Part shown: positions 8,435-18,089 of the stretch, one piece after another
Numbering within the stretch: position 1 is the first letter of the stretch
Layout of the letters: each line of letters opens with the position of its first letter
Assembly: GCA_035534855.1 (NCBI GenBank)
Contig: DATLRD010000040.1
Location: 29,009 to 93,008, forward strand
Reading direction: 5' to 3'
DNA: 64,000 nucleotides
Source: DATARH01 sp035534855
GTDB taxonomy: Bacteria > Pseudomonadota > Alphaproteobacteria > ATCC43930 > CGMCC-115725
Notes under the pieces: model-generated
The model's database searches: none
Told to the model about the DNA's origin: nothing
The model's input: the letters and a program-made list of their open reading frames with translations, nothing else
Position numbers and translations under genes: made by a program

Positions 8435-11400
8435 CTACTTCCGCGCCGGCACGAAATCCTGCTTTTGCACGCTGTCGGTTACGTGGAACACCTGTTGGTG
8501 CACCATGTAGAGTTTTTTCATTTCGTTGAGCGTGAACGGGCGCGAACCGATGCGGTCGAACACCGCGATCTGGTTGCCGGTCTCGTCGACCGCGCGGTCG
8601 CGTTCGAGCCCGCGCGACAGCGACAGCGCCGGCGATGCGGTCGGTTTCCAGGCGATCAGCTGCGGTTTGGGCGCCGGCGAGAAGCCATAGAAGTTCGGCT
8701 GGCTTTCGGGCGACATCAGCTGGATCACCTTGAGCCCGTTGACGCCGTCGGCGACATAGGCATACAGCGAGGCGTTGGTCGCCGCGACCACCACATCGGT
8801 GGCGTCGGTCATCTTTCCGTCGGCGGTGTATTGCATATAGAGGTGCGGCTGTTCGGGCCGCTCGACATCGACGATCGCCAGCCCGTCGTGCCCGTCGGCG
8901 ATATAGGCGTAGGTCCGTGAGACGAAAATCTGCCGCGCGTCGCGCAGCGGCACGTGCGCCGACGGCACGATGACCGGATGGTTCGGGTGGGTGATGTTGA
9001 CGACATCCATGCCGTTGGCGTCGGCGACGAACAGATAGCGGAACTGCACAACGGTCGCGCGCGCGTTCCTGATCGGGATCACCGCCATCACCTTCGGGTG
9101 CAGCGGATCGTTCATGTCGAGCTCGACGATGCCCGCATCGGCGGTGACATAGAAATGCGTGCCGGCGATCGTCAGGTAGCGCGCACCGTTGAGGATGCCA
9201 TTCTCGTTCCAGGTCAGCGCCCGGGTCAGGAAGTTGTTGCGCGGCTCCTGGTCGGTCAGCGTGTTGACGTTGGTCAGGATCAGCCCTTCAACCGCGTCGG
9301 TGATGTATGCGTAGTTGTAGATCGGGTGCATCACCTGTTCCTGGTTCGCGCCCCGCATCAACGACGCGTAATTGTGCGACGGGTCGAGCGTCTCGTTGAC
9401 GCCGGCGTTGCGCGCCGGGTTGATCGGCTGATTGGTCGGCAGCACCACGCAGGTCGCGTCTTTTGACGGGATGTGCGTGTCCTGGCCGAGCGGCGAGACC
9501 GGGGCGGTGACGATGCGCTCCGAGAACCCCTTGTTGGCGATGCTGGCGACATCGTAGACGCGCATGCCGTCGGCGCCTTCGGCGACGTAGAGATATTCGC
9601 CGCGCAGCTGGACGCACCGTGCATCGAGCGATTCATGGCCGTAGGCCTTGGTCAGCTCACGGTTGTTGGCGACGTGTTTCTTGTAGTCGTCGGGATAGGC
9701 ATAGCGCTGCAGGTAGCTGCCGATCACTGCCTGCGGCTCGTCCCATTCGGTGACGCGCACCGCCTCGATGTTATGCGTTTCGCCGACCCAGGCGTTGAGG
9801 CCGACGAAGTTCACGAAATCGGTTCCCAGCAGCAGCAGCTGGGCCATGATCGCGTTGTTGTCGTTGGCGGTCGAGATGTGGCAGTCGGAGCAGGTCTTGG
9901 TTTCGGTGCGCCGTTCGGTGTGCGGATAGTGCGCCGAAAACGCCTGGCTCGAGTACCCGGACGACGACACCGGCGGTTGCTGGACGTAAATATGCTCTCG
10001 ATTGATGTTGGTTGACGACAAGACGAGGGCCGAGCGCGAGGCGATCGGCGCGATGATGTTGTTCTTGATCGTTCCGGCAAGGCCAAGCTGGAACATCGCC
10101 TCGCGCGCGACCTGCGGGTTGTAGGTCGCATAGTTGCGGGTGACGCCGCCTTCGTAATGATTCAGCGGCGTGTGCTGGTTGGCCTCGATCGGCAGATGGC
10201 AGCCGCCGCAGCTCGTCGTCCATGACAGGTGGCAGGTATAGCAGGCCATCTTGTCGCTCGAATGGGCGAGCTGGTCCTTGGGCACGCCGGGCCCCCAGCG
10301 CATCGACGAGCCTGTCGACATCAGCTTGGCGCGCGCCGCGATCGGGTCGTATTCCGGGTTGCCCGGCGTCACCGTGTCCTTGACCAGGGTGACGCGCCAT
10401 TCGAGGCCGGGATAGACCTCCGAGCGCTGGTAGAGCTTGCCGTTGCGCCATTCGAAAAGGGCGCGCCCGTCGCTGGTGCGCAGCAGCGACAGGTTGGTGC
10501 CGCCCGGCGGCGCCCCCGGGCCGTGGGTCTTCAGGTCGGGATAGCTCGTCGCAGTGCCGTGGCAGTCGGAGCAGGTGATCTCGATCGCGCCCTGCACCTC
10601 GGTATAGATGTGGCCGTTGCCGTGATTGTCTTGTGAGAAGTGGCAATCGACGCACTGCATCCCGTAATCGACATGGATCGAATCGAGATGCACCGCCTTT
10701 TTGAACTTCTGCGGGTCATTCGGCGGGATGATGTTGTTGTTGTCGTCGAGCAGGTTGCCGTGGCGGTCGCGCTTATACACCGCGCGGAAATTCCAGCCGT
10801 GGCCGTGATAATCGGCGAACTGGGTGTCCTTGATCTGCGGGTTCAGCTCGCTGACGTCGGCGCTGAATTTGGGGTCAGCCCATTTGCCGCGCACCACCGC
10901 GCCCTCCGGGTCGCGTTCGAGCGCGGCCCGCATTTCCTTATCGGTCGGGTGGCGCTGGTGCTTTGGCCACATCTGCGGCGCTGCGGTCTCGTAATCCCAC
11001 ATCGTGTAGCCGAGCATGCTGTTGAGAAACAGGTTCGGTTGGTGCATGTGGCAGATCATGCACTGGCTGGTCGGGATCGCCGTCGTCATCACGTGGCGCA
11101 GCGGCAGACCGCTCTGGTTGTGCGGGATCGTCGGGTCGATGGTCAGGCTGGTGCCGCGGTTGCCGTCGGCGGCATAGGGGCCGCTCTCCTGCACGTCGCG
11201 GTCGTTGGCATAGACGACATGGCACGAGGCGCAGCCCGAGTCGCGATAGTCACCGGGGTTGTCGTTGGTGCCGAGAAACCAGGTATTGGGGTCGTTGAGC
11301 CGGGTCTTGGTGAGGTTGAGGATCGGGATCGAAACCCTGAGCCCGGTGGCCGGGCCGCGGTTTGATTGGCGCAGATCGGGGCGGCCCGGCTCGTCGAGCA

Positions 11401-12178
11401 GGTTTTCCTCGCCGGTCGAATCCGGGTTGCCGATTTCGGGGAATTGGGTGCCGATCACCCGGCCGCCGCGCTCGAACACGCGGAACACGTCGCCCGGCGG
11501 CACCGTCTCCCACGCCGGCAGCGGGTAGATCTGCGGTATGATGTCGTGCTGCAGCATCTGCTCGTGCGTCAGGTGCTCGGGCGTCAGCAGGGTCGCCGGC
11601 TGGCCATTGGGGGTATAGGCCTCGCCGAGCAGCGCCTGCTTCATCGGCAGGATGCCGTTGTTATAGGCGGCGGCGGCCCAGAACATCGCAGTCGTCGCCA
11701 TCAGGCTGCGCATCGCCGCCTGCACGATCGGCATGTGGCAGCTGCCGCAGGTCTTGGCCGCGACGCGATAGTCGCTCGGGTTCATGAAGCGGATGAACTC
11801 GGGCGATTCCTTGTTGAGCAGCGTGTAGGTGCGCGGCGGCTTGGCCGCGGCCGGATAGTTCCACGCCGCGGGAAAGCGCGGGTGGACATGCGCCTCGTCG
11901 AGTGTGCGGCGGTATTCGGCGCTGCCCGGCCGCGCCCCCGGCGGCAGCATCACGGTCGGGTTGCCGCCATGGCAATCGGCACAGCCGAGGATCACCCCCG
12001 GGGTCGAGTGCATCGTCACTGAATCGGTGGTGGTATGGCAGGTCATGCAGCCGGCGCTCTGCAGCTGCATCTCGGCGGCGGTTTCCTTGCGCGGCGCCGG
12101 CGGCGAGTCGGCCCATGCCGGGCCGGCGGCGAGCAGCCCTGCCAGCCATCCCAATGCGATCAATGCGCGCCAGGCCAT
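8435..12178 (-). CDS. Decaheme cytochrome c with C-terminal LVIVD repeats
   Basis: A 1247-residue exported protein. Residues 1-23 form a signal peptide (cleavage after AWA). Ten CxxCH haem motifs were counted by eye between about residue 44 and the middle of the protein: CMTCH, CADCH, CGSCH, CASCH, CMICH, CVDCH, CSDCH, CYTCH, CGGCH, CSDCH. The last about 400 residues hold beta-propeller-like LVIVD repeats (YLYVAEGADGMRVYDV, YLFVADANGMDVVNI, YAYIADGHDGLAIVDV, YAYVADGVNGLKVIQL). LVIVD repeats are typical of surface or periplasmic proteins. It is the last gene of a six-gene operon, seven bases after the beta-barrel gene, so it is the natural candidate for the outermost electron carrier or terminal reductase. 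No enzymatic signature was recognised. Confidence 0.9.
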   Translation of the reverse strand: MAWRALIALGWLAGLLAAGPAWADSPPAPRKETAAEMQLQSAGCMTCHTTTDSVTMHSTPGVILGCADCHGGNPTVMLPPGARPGSAEYRRTLDEAHVHPRFPAAWNYPAAAKPPRTYTLLNKESPEFIRFMNPSDYRVAAKTCGSCHMPIVQAAMRSLMATTAMFWAAAAYNNGILPMKQALLGEAYTPNGQPATLLTPEHLTHEQMLQHDIIPQIYPLPAWETVPPGDVFRVFERGGRVIGTQFPEIGNPDSTGEENLLDEPGRPDLRQSNRGPATGLRVSIPILNLTKTRLNDPNTWFLGTNDNPGDYRDSGCASCHVVYANDRDVQESGPYAADGNRGTSLTIDPTIPHNQSGLPLRHVMTTAIPTSQCMICHMHQPNLFLNSMLGYTMWDYETAAPQMWPKHQRHPTDKEMRAALERDPEGAVVRGKWADPKFSADVSELNPQIKDTQFADYHGHGWNFRAVYKRDRHGNLLDDNNNIIPPNDPQKFKKAVHLDSIHVDYGMQCVDCHFSQDNHGNGHIYTEVQGAIEITCSDCHGTATSYPDLKTHGPGAPPGGTNLSLLRTSDGRALFEWRNGKLYQRSEVYPGLEWRVTLVKDTVTPGNPEYDPIAARAKLMSTGSSMRWGPGVPKDQLAHSSDKMACYTCHLSWTTSCGGCHLPIEANQHTPLNHYEGGVTRNYATYNPQVAREAMFQLGLAGTIKNNIIAPIASRSALVLSSTNINREHIYVQQPPVSSSGYSSQAFSAHYPHTERRTETKTCSDCHISTANDNNAIMAQLLLLGTDFVNFVGLNAWVGETHNIEAVRVTEWDEPQAVIGSYLQRYAYPDDYKKHVANNRELTKAYGHESLDARCVQLRGEYLYVAEGADGMRVYDVASIANKGFSERIVTAPVSPLGQDTHIPSKDATCVVLPTNQPINPARNAGVNETLDPSHNYASLMRGANQEQVMHPIYNYAYITDAVEGLILTNVNTLTDQEPRNNFLTRALTWNENGILNGARYLTIAGTHFYVTADAGIVELDMNDPLHPKVMAVIPIRNARATVVQFRYLFVADANGMDVVNITHPNHPVIVPSAHVPLRDARQIFVSRTYAYIADGHDGLAIVDVERPEQPHLYMQYTADGKMTDATDVVVAATNASLYAYVADGVNGLKVIQLMSPESQPNFYGFSPAPKPQLIAWKPTASPALSLSRGLERDRAVDETGNQIAVFDRIGSRPFTLNEMKKLYMVHQQVFHVTDSVQKQDFVPARK

Positions 12179-12185
12179 CGCCGCC

Positions 12186-14270
12186 TCAATAAGTCAGAAT
12201 TACGTTGCCGAGCACGGAATAGAGCGTGCCGCCGTTGATGAACAGTCCCGAGCCGCCCGGCGTGTTGTATAGCGCCTTGAGCCCGTCGCCGGGCAGCAAG
12301 ATGCCGCCCGACAGGCGAAGCACGACGTTGTTGCTGTCGAGCGGTCGGTAAGTCAGCGCCGCCGACAGGTCATAGCCGATATCGTCCGGGATGTTGCCCT
12401 GGTGGCGCAGGAACTCCAGCGGCGCCGTCGTCGCAAAGCGCAGGTAGTTGGCGTTGGTCGCCAGGCGCAATTCCGGCAGGATGTCGAAATCGGCGCCGAT
12501 CCCGGCGAGCACCAGCCCCGGGTTGATGAAGTTCGACTGGCCCTCGCCCTTTGCCGAGCGCAGGTCGTCGAGGATGCCGTTCGGGGTGCTCAGCGCCACT
12601 CCGCCGCCGCCGATCAGCGGGACCGACTGGCGGATCCAGAAGCTGGTGTCGGCACCGGCGAATTGCGGGTTTTCAAAGATCGCGTCAAACCCGCCGGCGT
12701 GGCCGCCCTGCGGGTGGCGCTCGCCGCTCTGGTAGAGGCCCGACAGCCGGAACCGCATCCAGTTGAAATCGATCGACGGTTCGGCGGCGACAAAGAACGC
12801 GTTGATGTTTGCCCCGTCGTTGCCTGCCAGGCCGAACTGGTTGTGGCTCAGATGGCCGAGCGCCCAGTAGGCCGAGGTCGTAAGGTTGATCCGCCCGAAA
12901 TGCCCGTCGCCGTTATAGCCTAAATAGTTGACGTTGTAGTCGTAACCGCGGTCGTCGCCGATCTGCGCCGGCCGCACCAGGAACCCATTGTTGTCGTAGT
13001 AGAATTCCTTGCCTTCATTGTTGTCGTTGCGGACATAGGCGATCTGCGACGTAAAGCCGTGCACCGGGAAATCCTGGCGGTACAAATTGGCGACGATGAC
13101 CCGGTCGTCGCGCAACCGCTTGCCGAGATCGTTAAGCCCGCTGTTGGTGTCTTTTTCCAGGCGCTGGAAGGCAGCGAGGTTGTACTGCCAGCGGTTCGCG
13201 TCGCGATTGCCGAAAAAGCGGACGCCGAGCTCGTTGTCCTGAAACAGAAAGCCGCGGAAATCGACGTTGAACGGCTGGATGCCGACGCGCACCGAGTCGA
13301 AGTCGTAATATTCCGACACGTTGCGGATATGGTAGTCGATAAACCCTTCCTGCAGCCCGACGAACGAATCGTTGCGGCTCTGGCCCTTGGCCGGGTTGAT
13401 GTTGATGACCCCGAGCTCACCGACTTCGGTGTGGTTGAAGTTGAACGCCGGGGTGATGCGCAGCTCGAAATCGGGCGGCTTGAACGTCGTGTCGCCCTTG
13501 ATCAGCGACAGGCTCAGGATGTCGGTCTCACTGACCACGGTGCGACCATAGCGTCCAAACGTGCTGTTTTCGCCGGGCCGGGCGGTGTACTGCGCGCCGA
13601 TGCCGGTGGGCACGCGCGCCGGCTCGTACAACGTGTCGCTGATTGCCCCGACGTTGAGGAACCAGTCCTCGCCGAAGATCGGCTTGTCGCCCTTCAGCGT
13701 GTTGGTGTTGTACGGGTCAAGCGGGTTTTCCTTGCGGCCCAGCGCGTCGAGGATGCGCCAGCGATCGGGCAGCGGCATGAAGCCACCGGTCTCGAACGGT
13801 CTCGGCGGCGGTAATGCGCCTGGGTTGACAATCGGCTCGACCGCCGACGGCGGCGGGCGGCGGCCGGGGATCAGGCGGCCTGCTTCCTGCGGCGCCTCGG
13901 CGCCGATCTGCGCTTCGATGCCGCGGCGATAGTGCGCCCAGTAATCCGCTTCGGCATGCGCATGCGCGGCCATCGCGGTCAGCGTCTTGTCTGACAGCTT
14001 CTTTTTGAAGACGCCCTCGATCTGTGCGCGAAGCGCCCGGTCGTGCAGCGCCTTGCGGAAATTGCGCGCGTCACTCGCGGTCGCGTGGGCGAGCTCGCCG
14101 GCCATCCGGCGGTAGCGGCGCAGTTCGCCGCCGGTGACGCCGTGCCCGGGCGGCGTTGCCGCCGCTGCCGCCTCGGTCAGCGCCAGCAACGGCGCCAGCG
14201 CCAGTGCAAGGGACGCTGCGCGGCACCGGCGGCGCCGCCGCTCGCGACGGGGCGGACCGCGGTTTAGCAT
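12186..14270 (-). CDS. Outer-membrane beta-barrel protein of the cytochrome operon
   Basis: A 694-residue protein with an Arg-rich start and a hydrophobic signal segment (ASLALALAPLLAL). A mostly helical periplasmic part follows (residues about 40-130), then a Pro-rich linker, then alternating aromatic/polar beta strands to the end. The final residues LGNVILTY end in Tyr, as outer-membrane barrels usually do. No CxxCH haem motif or CxxC pair is present, unlike MtrB-type porins. Its ATG overlaps the stop of the preceding gene by seven bases, and the decaheme gene begins seven bases after it. By position it may be the sheath through which the decaheme partner reaches the cell surface, the role of porins in porin-cytochrome conduits. 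That role is inferred. Confidence 0.75.
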   Translation of the reverse strand: MLNRGPPRRERRRRRCRAASLALALAPLLALTEAAAAATPPGHGVTGGELRRYRRMAGELAHATASDARNFRKALHDRALRAQIEGVFKKKLSDKTLTAMAAHAHAEADYWAHYRRGIEAQIGAEAPQEAGRLIPGRRPPPSAVEPIVNPGALPPPRPFETGGFMPLPDRWRILDALGRKENPLDPYNTNTLKGDKPIFGEDWFLNVGAISDTLYEPARVPTGIGAQYTARPGENSTFGRYGRTVVSETDILSLSLIKGDTTFKPPDFELRITPAFNFNHTEVGELGVININPAKGQSRNDSFVGLQEGFIDYHIRNVSEYYDFDSVRVGIQPFNVDFRGFLFQDNELGVRFFGNRDANRWQYNLAAFQRLEKDTNSGLNDLGKRLRDDRVIVANLYRQDFPVHGFTSQIAYVRNDNNEGKEFYYDNNGFLVRPAQIGDDRGYDYNVNYLGYNGDGHFGRINLTTSAYWALGHLSHNQFGLAGNDGANINAFFVAAEPSIDFNWMRFRLSGLYQSGERHPQGGHAGGFDAIFENPQFAGADTSFWIRQSVPLIGGGGVALSTPNGILDDLRSAKGEGQSNFINPGLVLAGIGADFDILPELRLATNANYLRFATTAPLEFLRHQGNIPDDIGYDLSAALTYRPLDSNNVVLRLSGGILLPGDGLKALYNTPGGSGLFINGGTLYSVLGNVILTY

Positions 14271-16246
14271 GGGTTCTGCACGCTGTTATTGATGAACGGC
14301 GCAGCCGGGCAGTTGACATAGCGCAGGTGCACGCCGTCGGGCGCCAGTACGTCGGCGCGGATCGCGGCCGGCGCGTTGTTGAGCGTCGGCGGCCCGTTCT
14401 GTACGCCGAGATACGAGATCAGGCTGTCCTGCTGGATGCCGTCGCCCGATACCCCGATCCCGCCGACCAGCGTATTGCCGCGATAGATCGGCGCGCTGCC
14501 GGAAAAGATCTGCATCCCGTTGGCGAGCTGGGTCTTGCCGCCCGAGGTCACCGGCAGTTCGGGCGCGCCGCCGATCCCGGTGGTGGCGCAGCCGGTTGCC
14601 GGTTTTGCACCGGTCGTCGCCCCCAGGACGATGTCTTCGGCGACGAGGTCGAGCTGCAGTCCGGTCGAGAACACGCTCCAGTTCGGGAACGGCAGGCTCA
14701 GCGAGCCGGGGCCGTCGGCGTCGATGCCGTCGGGGTAGAACGGCCGGGCGATGTCGCCGAGCGCGACCTCAGACCAGGCGATCCCGTCGGAGAAGGCGGT
14801 GGGCCCGATGAGTGTCTGCGAGCGGGTGATATAGTTGGCGAAGGTGCCGTCGGAGGTGCTGGGCGACCGCGCGGCGATGCCGGAGATCTTCGCCGCGGCA
14901 TCGGTGCGCGAGAAAAACACCGCGGTCCGCGCCTTCTGGCGCGACACGTCGGCGCCGAAAATCGGCGCGTCGGGCGTGCGCGCCTGAGCGAGCACGTTGC
15001 CGTCGAGGTCGACGATCGTCACCGTCACCTGGGCGAAGCTGTTGGTCGGAACCCGGATCGCAGCGCGCGCCTGAAACGCGACGTTAAGCGAACTGATTAT
15101 CAGCGCCTGGGCCTCGGCGGCGGTGATCGCGGTGCCGCCGGTCGGCATCAACCCGGCGGTCGGCGGGTACAGCACGTGCCCGGCGCCATCGGTAAAGACG
15201 TAGGCCGGCGTCGTCGTGCCGGGGTACAGCACCGGGCCGAACGTGCCGTCGGGTGCAATGCCCGACAGCCCGTCGACGCTGCCGTAGGTCAGCCCGGCGA
15301 TCGCGGTGTGGCCGGCCGCCGGCCCGGCGAAGTAGAACGGCACGGTTACCGGGCTTAAGCTGCCGACCGCGGCGACCGGCGCCGCGAGGTTGGCGCTCGT
15401 CGCGTCGGTATAGCGCAACGTAATGCCGTTGATTGCGATGTTGTCGGCTGTGATCTGCGGCGGCGGGTCATAGCCGGTGGCACCGGCGATCGCGATCACC
15501 TCGTCGGCGTCGTCATCGATATCGAAGATGTTGGGATCGAACGAATAGGTGTTTTTGGTCATCACCCCGATGCCGCCGGCCAGAACCCCGTTCTTGTAGA
15601 TCGGCAGGCCTCCGGAATCGGCCGAGAAGCCGAGCGGCGAGCGGTGCGGGCCGGCGCTGGTGCCGCCGGGGGTGGTCGAGGCCACGGTGTTGAAGTCCGA
15701 GCACGGCAGCTGGCTGAACTGCACGCCGAACAGCGGGCCGCCGGGATTGTTTCGCACCCCCGGGTTGAAATGCTCCTGAATGATCTGGTTGGCGGTCCGC
15801 GTGCTGAACGCGTTGCCGTTGGACGACAGGTAGGCGCCGGTCAGCGCCTTGGCGATCGCCGCCAGCGTCGTCGGCAACGCCCCGGCCGGCAGCACGGACG
15901 TGTTTTCCAGCCCGGTGGCGACGCCGCGGTTCGTGGTGACGGTGGCGCCGGTCGGCGCCCCCGGCATCTGCGTTACGGCGAGCACGTTGCCGACGCGGTC
16001 GACGACCGCAATCGTCGCCGGCTTGCCGCGCGCGTTAGCTTCGTGCACCGCCTGCAGCACGATCGTGTTGACGTCGGCCTCGGTCAGGTTCGATGGCGCG
16101 CTGCCCGGGCTTGTCGCCAGCGGGTTGACGCTGCTGCTGCTGCCGCCGCCGCATCCCCCGGGCGCGGCGCATAGCAGTGACAGCACAACGATCGCCGCCT
16201 TGAACTCAGGCCGCGAGACCAGGCGCGCCAGGCGCCCTTCGGTCAT
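14264..16246 (-). CDS. Exported protein with two GlcG/HbpS (DUF336) domains
   Basis: A 660-residue protein. ATG at 16244-16246 follows GAGG; a TTG 30 bases upstream lacks a ribosome site. The N-terminus has a hydrophobic segment (AAIVVLSLLCAAPGGC) followed by Gly/Ser, possibly a lipoprotein signal although the lipobox is imperfect. Two GlcG/HbpS-type domains follow: the first from about residue 50 (IAVVDRVGNVLAV, later GVLAGGIGV), the second from about residue 360 (VTIVDLDGNVLAQAR, later NTLVGGIGVSGDG). Domains of this family bind haem or tetrapyrrole-like cofactors in several proteins. Here it lies between two multihaem cytochrome genes, so haem handling or cofactor delivery is a reasonable guess. 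Its stop overlaps the start of the barrel gene. Confidence 0.8.
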   Translation of the reverse strand: MTEGRLARLVSRPEFKAAIVVLSLLCAAPGGCGGGSSSSVNPLATSPGSAPSNLTEADVNTIVLQAVHEANARGKPATIAVVDRVGNVLAVTQMPGAPTGATVTTNRGVATGLENTSVLPAGALPTTLAAIAKALTGAYLSSNGNAFSTRTANQIIQEHFNPGVRNNPGGPLFGVQFSQLPCSDFNTVASTTPGGTSAGPHRSPLGFSADSGGLPIYKNGVLAGGIGVMTKNTYSFDPNIFDIDDDADEVIAIAGATGYDPPPQITADNIAINGITLRYTDATSANLAAPVAAVGSLSPVTVPFYFAGPAAGHTAIAGLTYGSVDGLSGIAPDGTFGPVLYPGTTTPAYVFTDGAGHVLYPPTAGLMPTGGTAITAAEAQALIISSLNVAFQARAAIRVPTNSFAQVTVTIVDLDGNVLAQARTPDAPIFGADVSRQKARTAVFFSRTDAAAKISGIAARSPSTSDGTFANYITRSQTLIGPTAFSDGIAWSEVALGDIARPFYPDGIDADGPGSLSLPFPNWSVFSTGLQLDLVAEDIVLGATTGAKPATGCATTGIGGAPELPVTSGGKTQLANGMQIFSGSAPIYRGNTLVGGIGVSGDGIQQDSLISYLGVQNGPPTLNNAPAAIRADVLAPDGVHLRYVNCPAAPFINNSVQNPC

Positions 16247-16295
16247 TGGTCGAGCCTCATCGTCAGTTTCCCCCAAAACTGGCGCGTCGGCGCCG

Positions 16296-18059
16296 CTAGT
16301 GCTTTGCGGTGCTCATGCGCATCGGACCGAAATCGGTGTGATGAAACACGTGGCAGGTGATGCAGGTTGATTGCGTACGCAGCGCCGCGGTCTCCCCACC
16401 GTGGCAGCGCAAGCAGGTCTGTATCCCTGGTATCAGCACGTCGCTGCTCGATTGCGACTTGCGTGCCGCGTGGCAATCCTCGCATTTGCTGGTTGCGTGC
16501 GCGGCGTGGTCGAACTGGGCTTTCGGCAGAAACCGCGCCTCCATGACCACCGGGGCGACGATCCGTACCCGAGTCGTCGCGGCCGGCGCCAACGGCGACG
16601 GCAGTATCTTGTCGAGTTCGAACTTGCCGTTGGGGCCGGTGCCGAGATGGCAATAGGCACACCCGCGCTTGGGTTCGAGCACGACCCCGCGCAACGCCTC
16701 CTCGGTGCGCTTTGCGACCCAGGCCTTGACGGTCTCAGGCGGCGTGCCAGCCGGCGGCGGCGGCGTGCCCGCGGCGCGCCGGGTGACGCCCGGCGGTGCC
16801 GGCGGCGGCGTGATGCCGGTTTGCAGCGCCTTGCCAGCGTAATAATTCCACACCGCCGCGACGATGCCGGAATCATCGCCGTGCGGCACCGTGGCGTCGG
16901 GCCAGGGCAGGCCGACCGAGCTGTCAAATTTGAGCGCGTGGCATGACTGGCACTCGCCCTTGTAGGTGATCGGCAGAAAGCCGAGGCCGCCCGGCTCGGG
17001 CTTGTGGCAATCGGCGCATACCATCGGCTTGTAGCCGAGCGCCGGGAACCCGGCCGGAACAAGATGCGCCGCGTGCGAGAAATGCAGGCCGGGGTGGTCG
17101 CGCGGGGCCGGATCGGTGCCGAGCTGGTGGCGCACCAGGCGGTGCCCGGTCGGGTCGGCGACCAGCGTCGCGCGAAACTCCGGGTGCCCCATCGGAAAGC
17201 CGGTTACGTCTTTGATGCCGGCGCCCGGCGCCGCGCCGGCGAGATCGCGATGGCAATTGACGCACAGCCCCGCCTCGCGGATCACCAGCCCCTTCAGCCC
17301 GCGATGCTCCTGGTGGCACTGGGTGCAGCGCATCGTCGCGAGCTTGGCGTGCAGCGGGCCGAGATCGGCATGCACCTCGGCATGGGCGCCGACCTGGCTG
17401 TGGCAGGTCAGGCAGGCCTTGTCGCTGACCGCAATAAAGGCGTGCTGATGGCAGGCCGCGCAATCGACGGCGAAGGCGCGATGCGGGTTGGAAAGCTGCC
17501 CGGCGTTCCACGACAGCGTCACGATGCCGGCCGGCCCCGGATGCGGCGCGCGCTCGTGCCACGGCGGCACCAGCCCGGCCCAATACACCGCAATCGGCGC
17601 GACGATGCAGGCGACGACGATGACCAGCAGCGCGGTCCATGACATCGAGCGCTTGCCGATCGCGGCGGCGGCGACGGTGATTCGCGAGCCCGCGACCAGC
17701 GCGCTAAGGGAGTTGCCGATCGGCTGAACCAGCTCGATCGAGAGCGCCGCATCGACGCCCTCCGGCGGCTCGGTCAGGGCGATCCGGTACGGGCCGATCA
17801 GGACCTCGTCGCCCGGCTTGACCGACGCGGTCATCACGGAGCTGCCGTTGACCCGCAGCGGCGACTGCCCAAGGCTTTCGACGACGAGCCCGTCATCGAC
17901 CTTGCTGAGCGCCGCCGCGCTCAGCTCGATTCGGATGTCGACCAGCGGCACCTCGTTGTTGGTGCCGCGGCCAAACGTGACCCGCTCTGCGCTGACGCGA
18001 TGCGACCGCCGCATCACGGCGGAACCCCGACGGGTCAGCTGCGTGACGTCAACCTCCAT
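16296..18059 (-). CDS. FHA-domain, membrane-anchored decaheme cytochrome c
   Basis: A 587-residue protein. Residues about 1-105 resemble an FHA domain (VTFGRGTNNEVPLVDIRIEL, with Gly-Arg at 30-31; the usual SxxH is not evident). A single membrane helix follows at about 140-162 (WTALLVIVVACIVAPIAVYW), then ten CxxCH motifs: CAACH, CLTCH, CTQCH, CVNCH, CADCH, CQSCH, CAYCH, CEDCH, CLRCH, CITCH. Expected topology is FHA in the cytoplasm and haems in the periplasm. Haem-domain His residues outside the motifs (for example HFSHAAHL, FDHAAHA) could be distal ligands. FHA domains bind phosphothreonine, so the fusion suggests control by a kinase. It starts 30 bases after the cytochrome-b-like gene and should pass electrons from that protein toward the outer membrane. 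Confidence 0.85.
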   Translation of the reverse strand: MEVDVTQLTRRGSAVMRRSHRVSAERVTFGRGTNNEVPLVDIRIELSAAALSKVDDGLVVESLGQSPLRVNGSSVMTASVKPGDEVLIGPYRIALTEPPEGVDAALSIELVQPIGNSLSALVAGSRITVAAAAIGKRSMSWTALLVIVVACIVAPIAVYWAGLVPPWHERAPHPGPAGIVTLSWNAGQLSNPHRAFAVDCAACHQHAFIAVSDKACLTCHSQVGAHAEVHADLGPLHAKLATMRCTQCHQEHRGLKGLVIREAGLCVNCHRDLAGAAPGAGIKDVTGFPMGHPEFRATLVADPTGHRLVRHQLGTDPAPRDHPGLHFSHAAHLVPAGFPALGYKPMVCADCHKPEPGGLGFLPITYKGECQSCHALKFDSSVGLPWPDATVPHGDDSGIVAAVWNYYAGKALQTGITPPPAPPGVTRRAAGTPPPPAGTPPETVKAWVAKRTEEALRGVVLEPKRGCAYCHLGTGPNGKFELDKILPSPLAPAATTRVRIVAPVVMEARFLPKAQFDHAAHATSKCEDCHAARKSQSSSDVLIPGIQTCLRCHGGETAALRTQSTCITCHVFHHTDFGPMRMSTAKH

Positions 18060-18089
18060 GGCCCCGGCCGTGCTCGCTCAAAACCGGGT

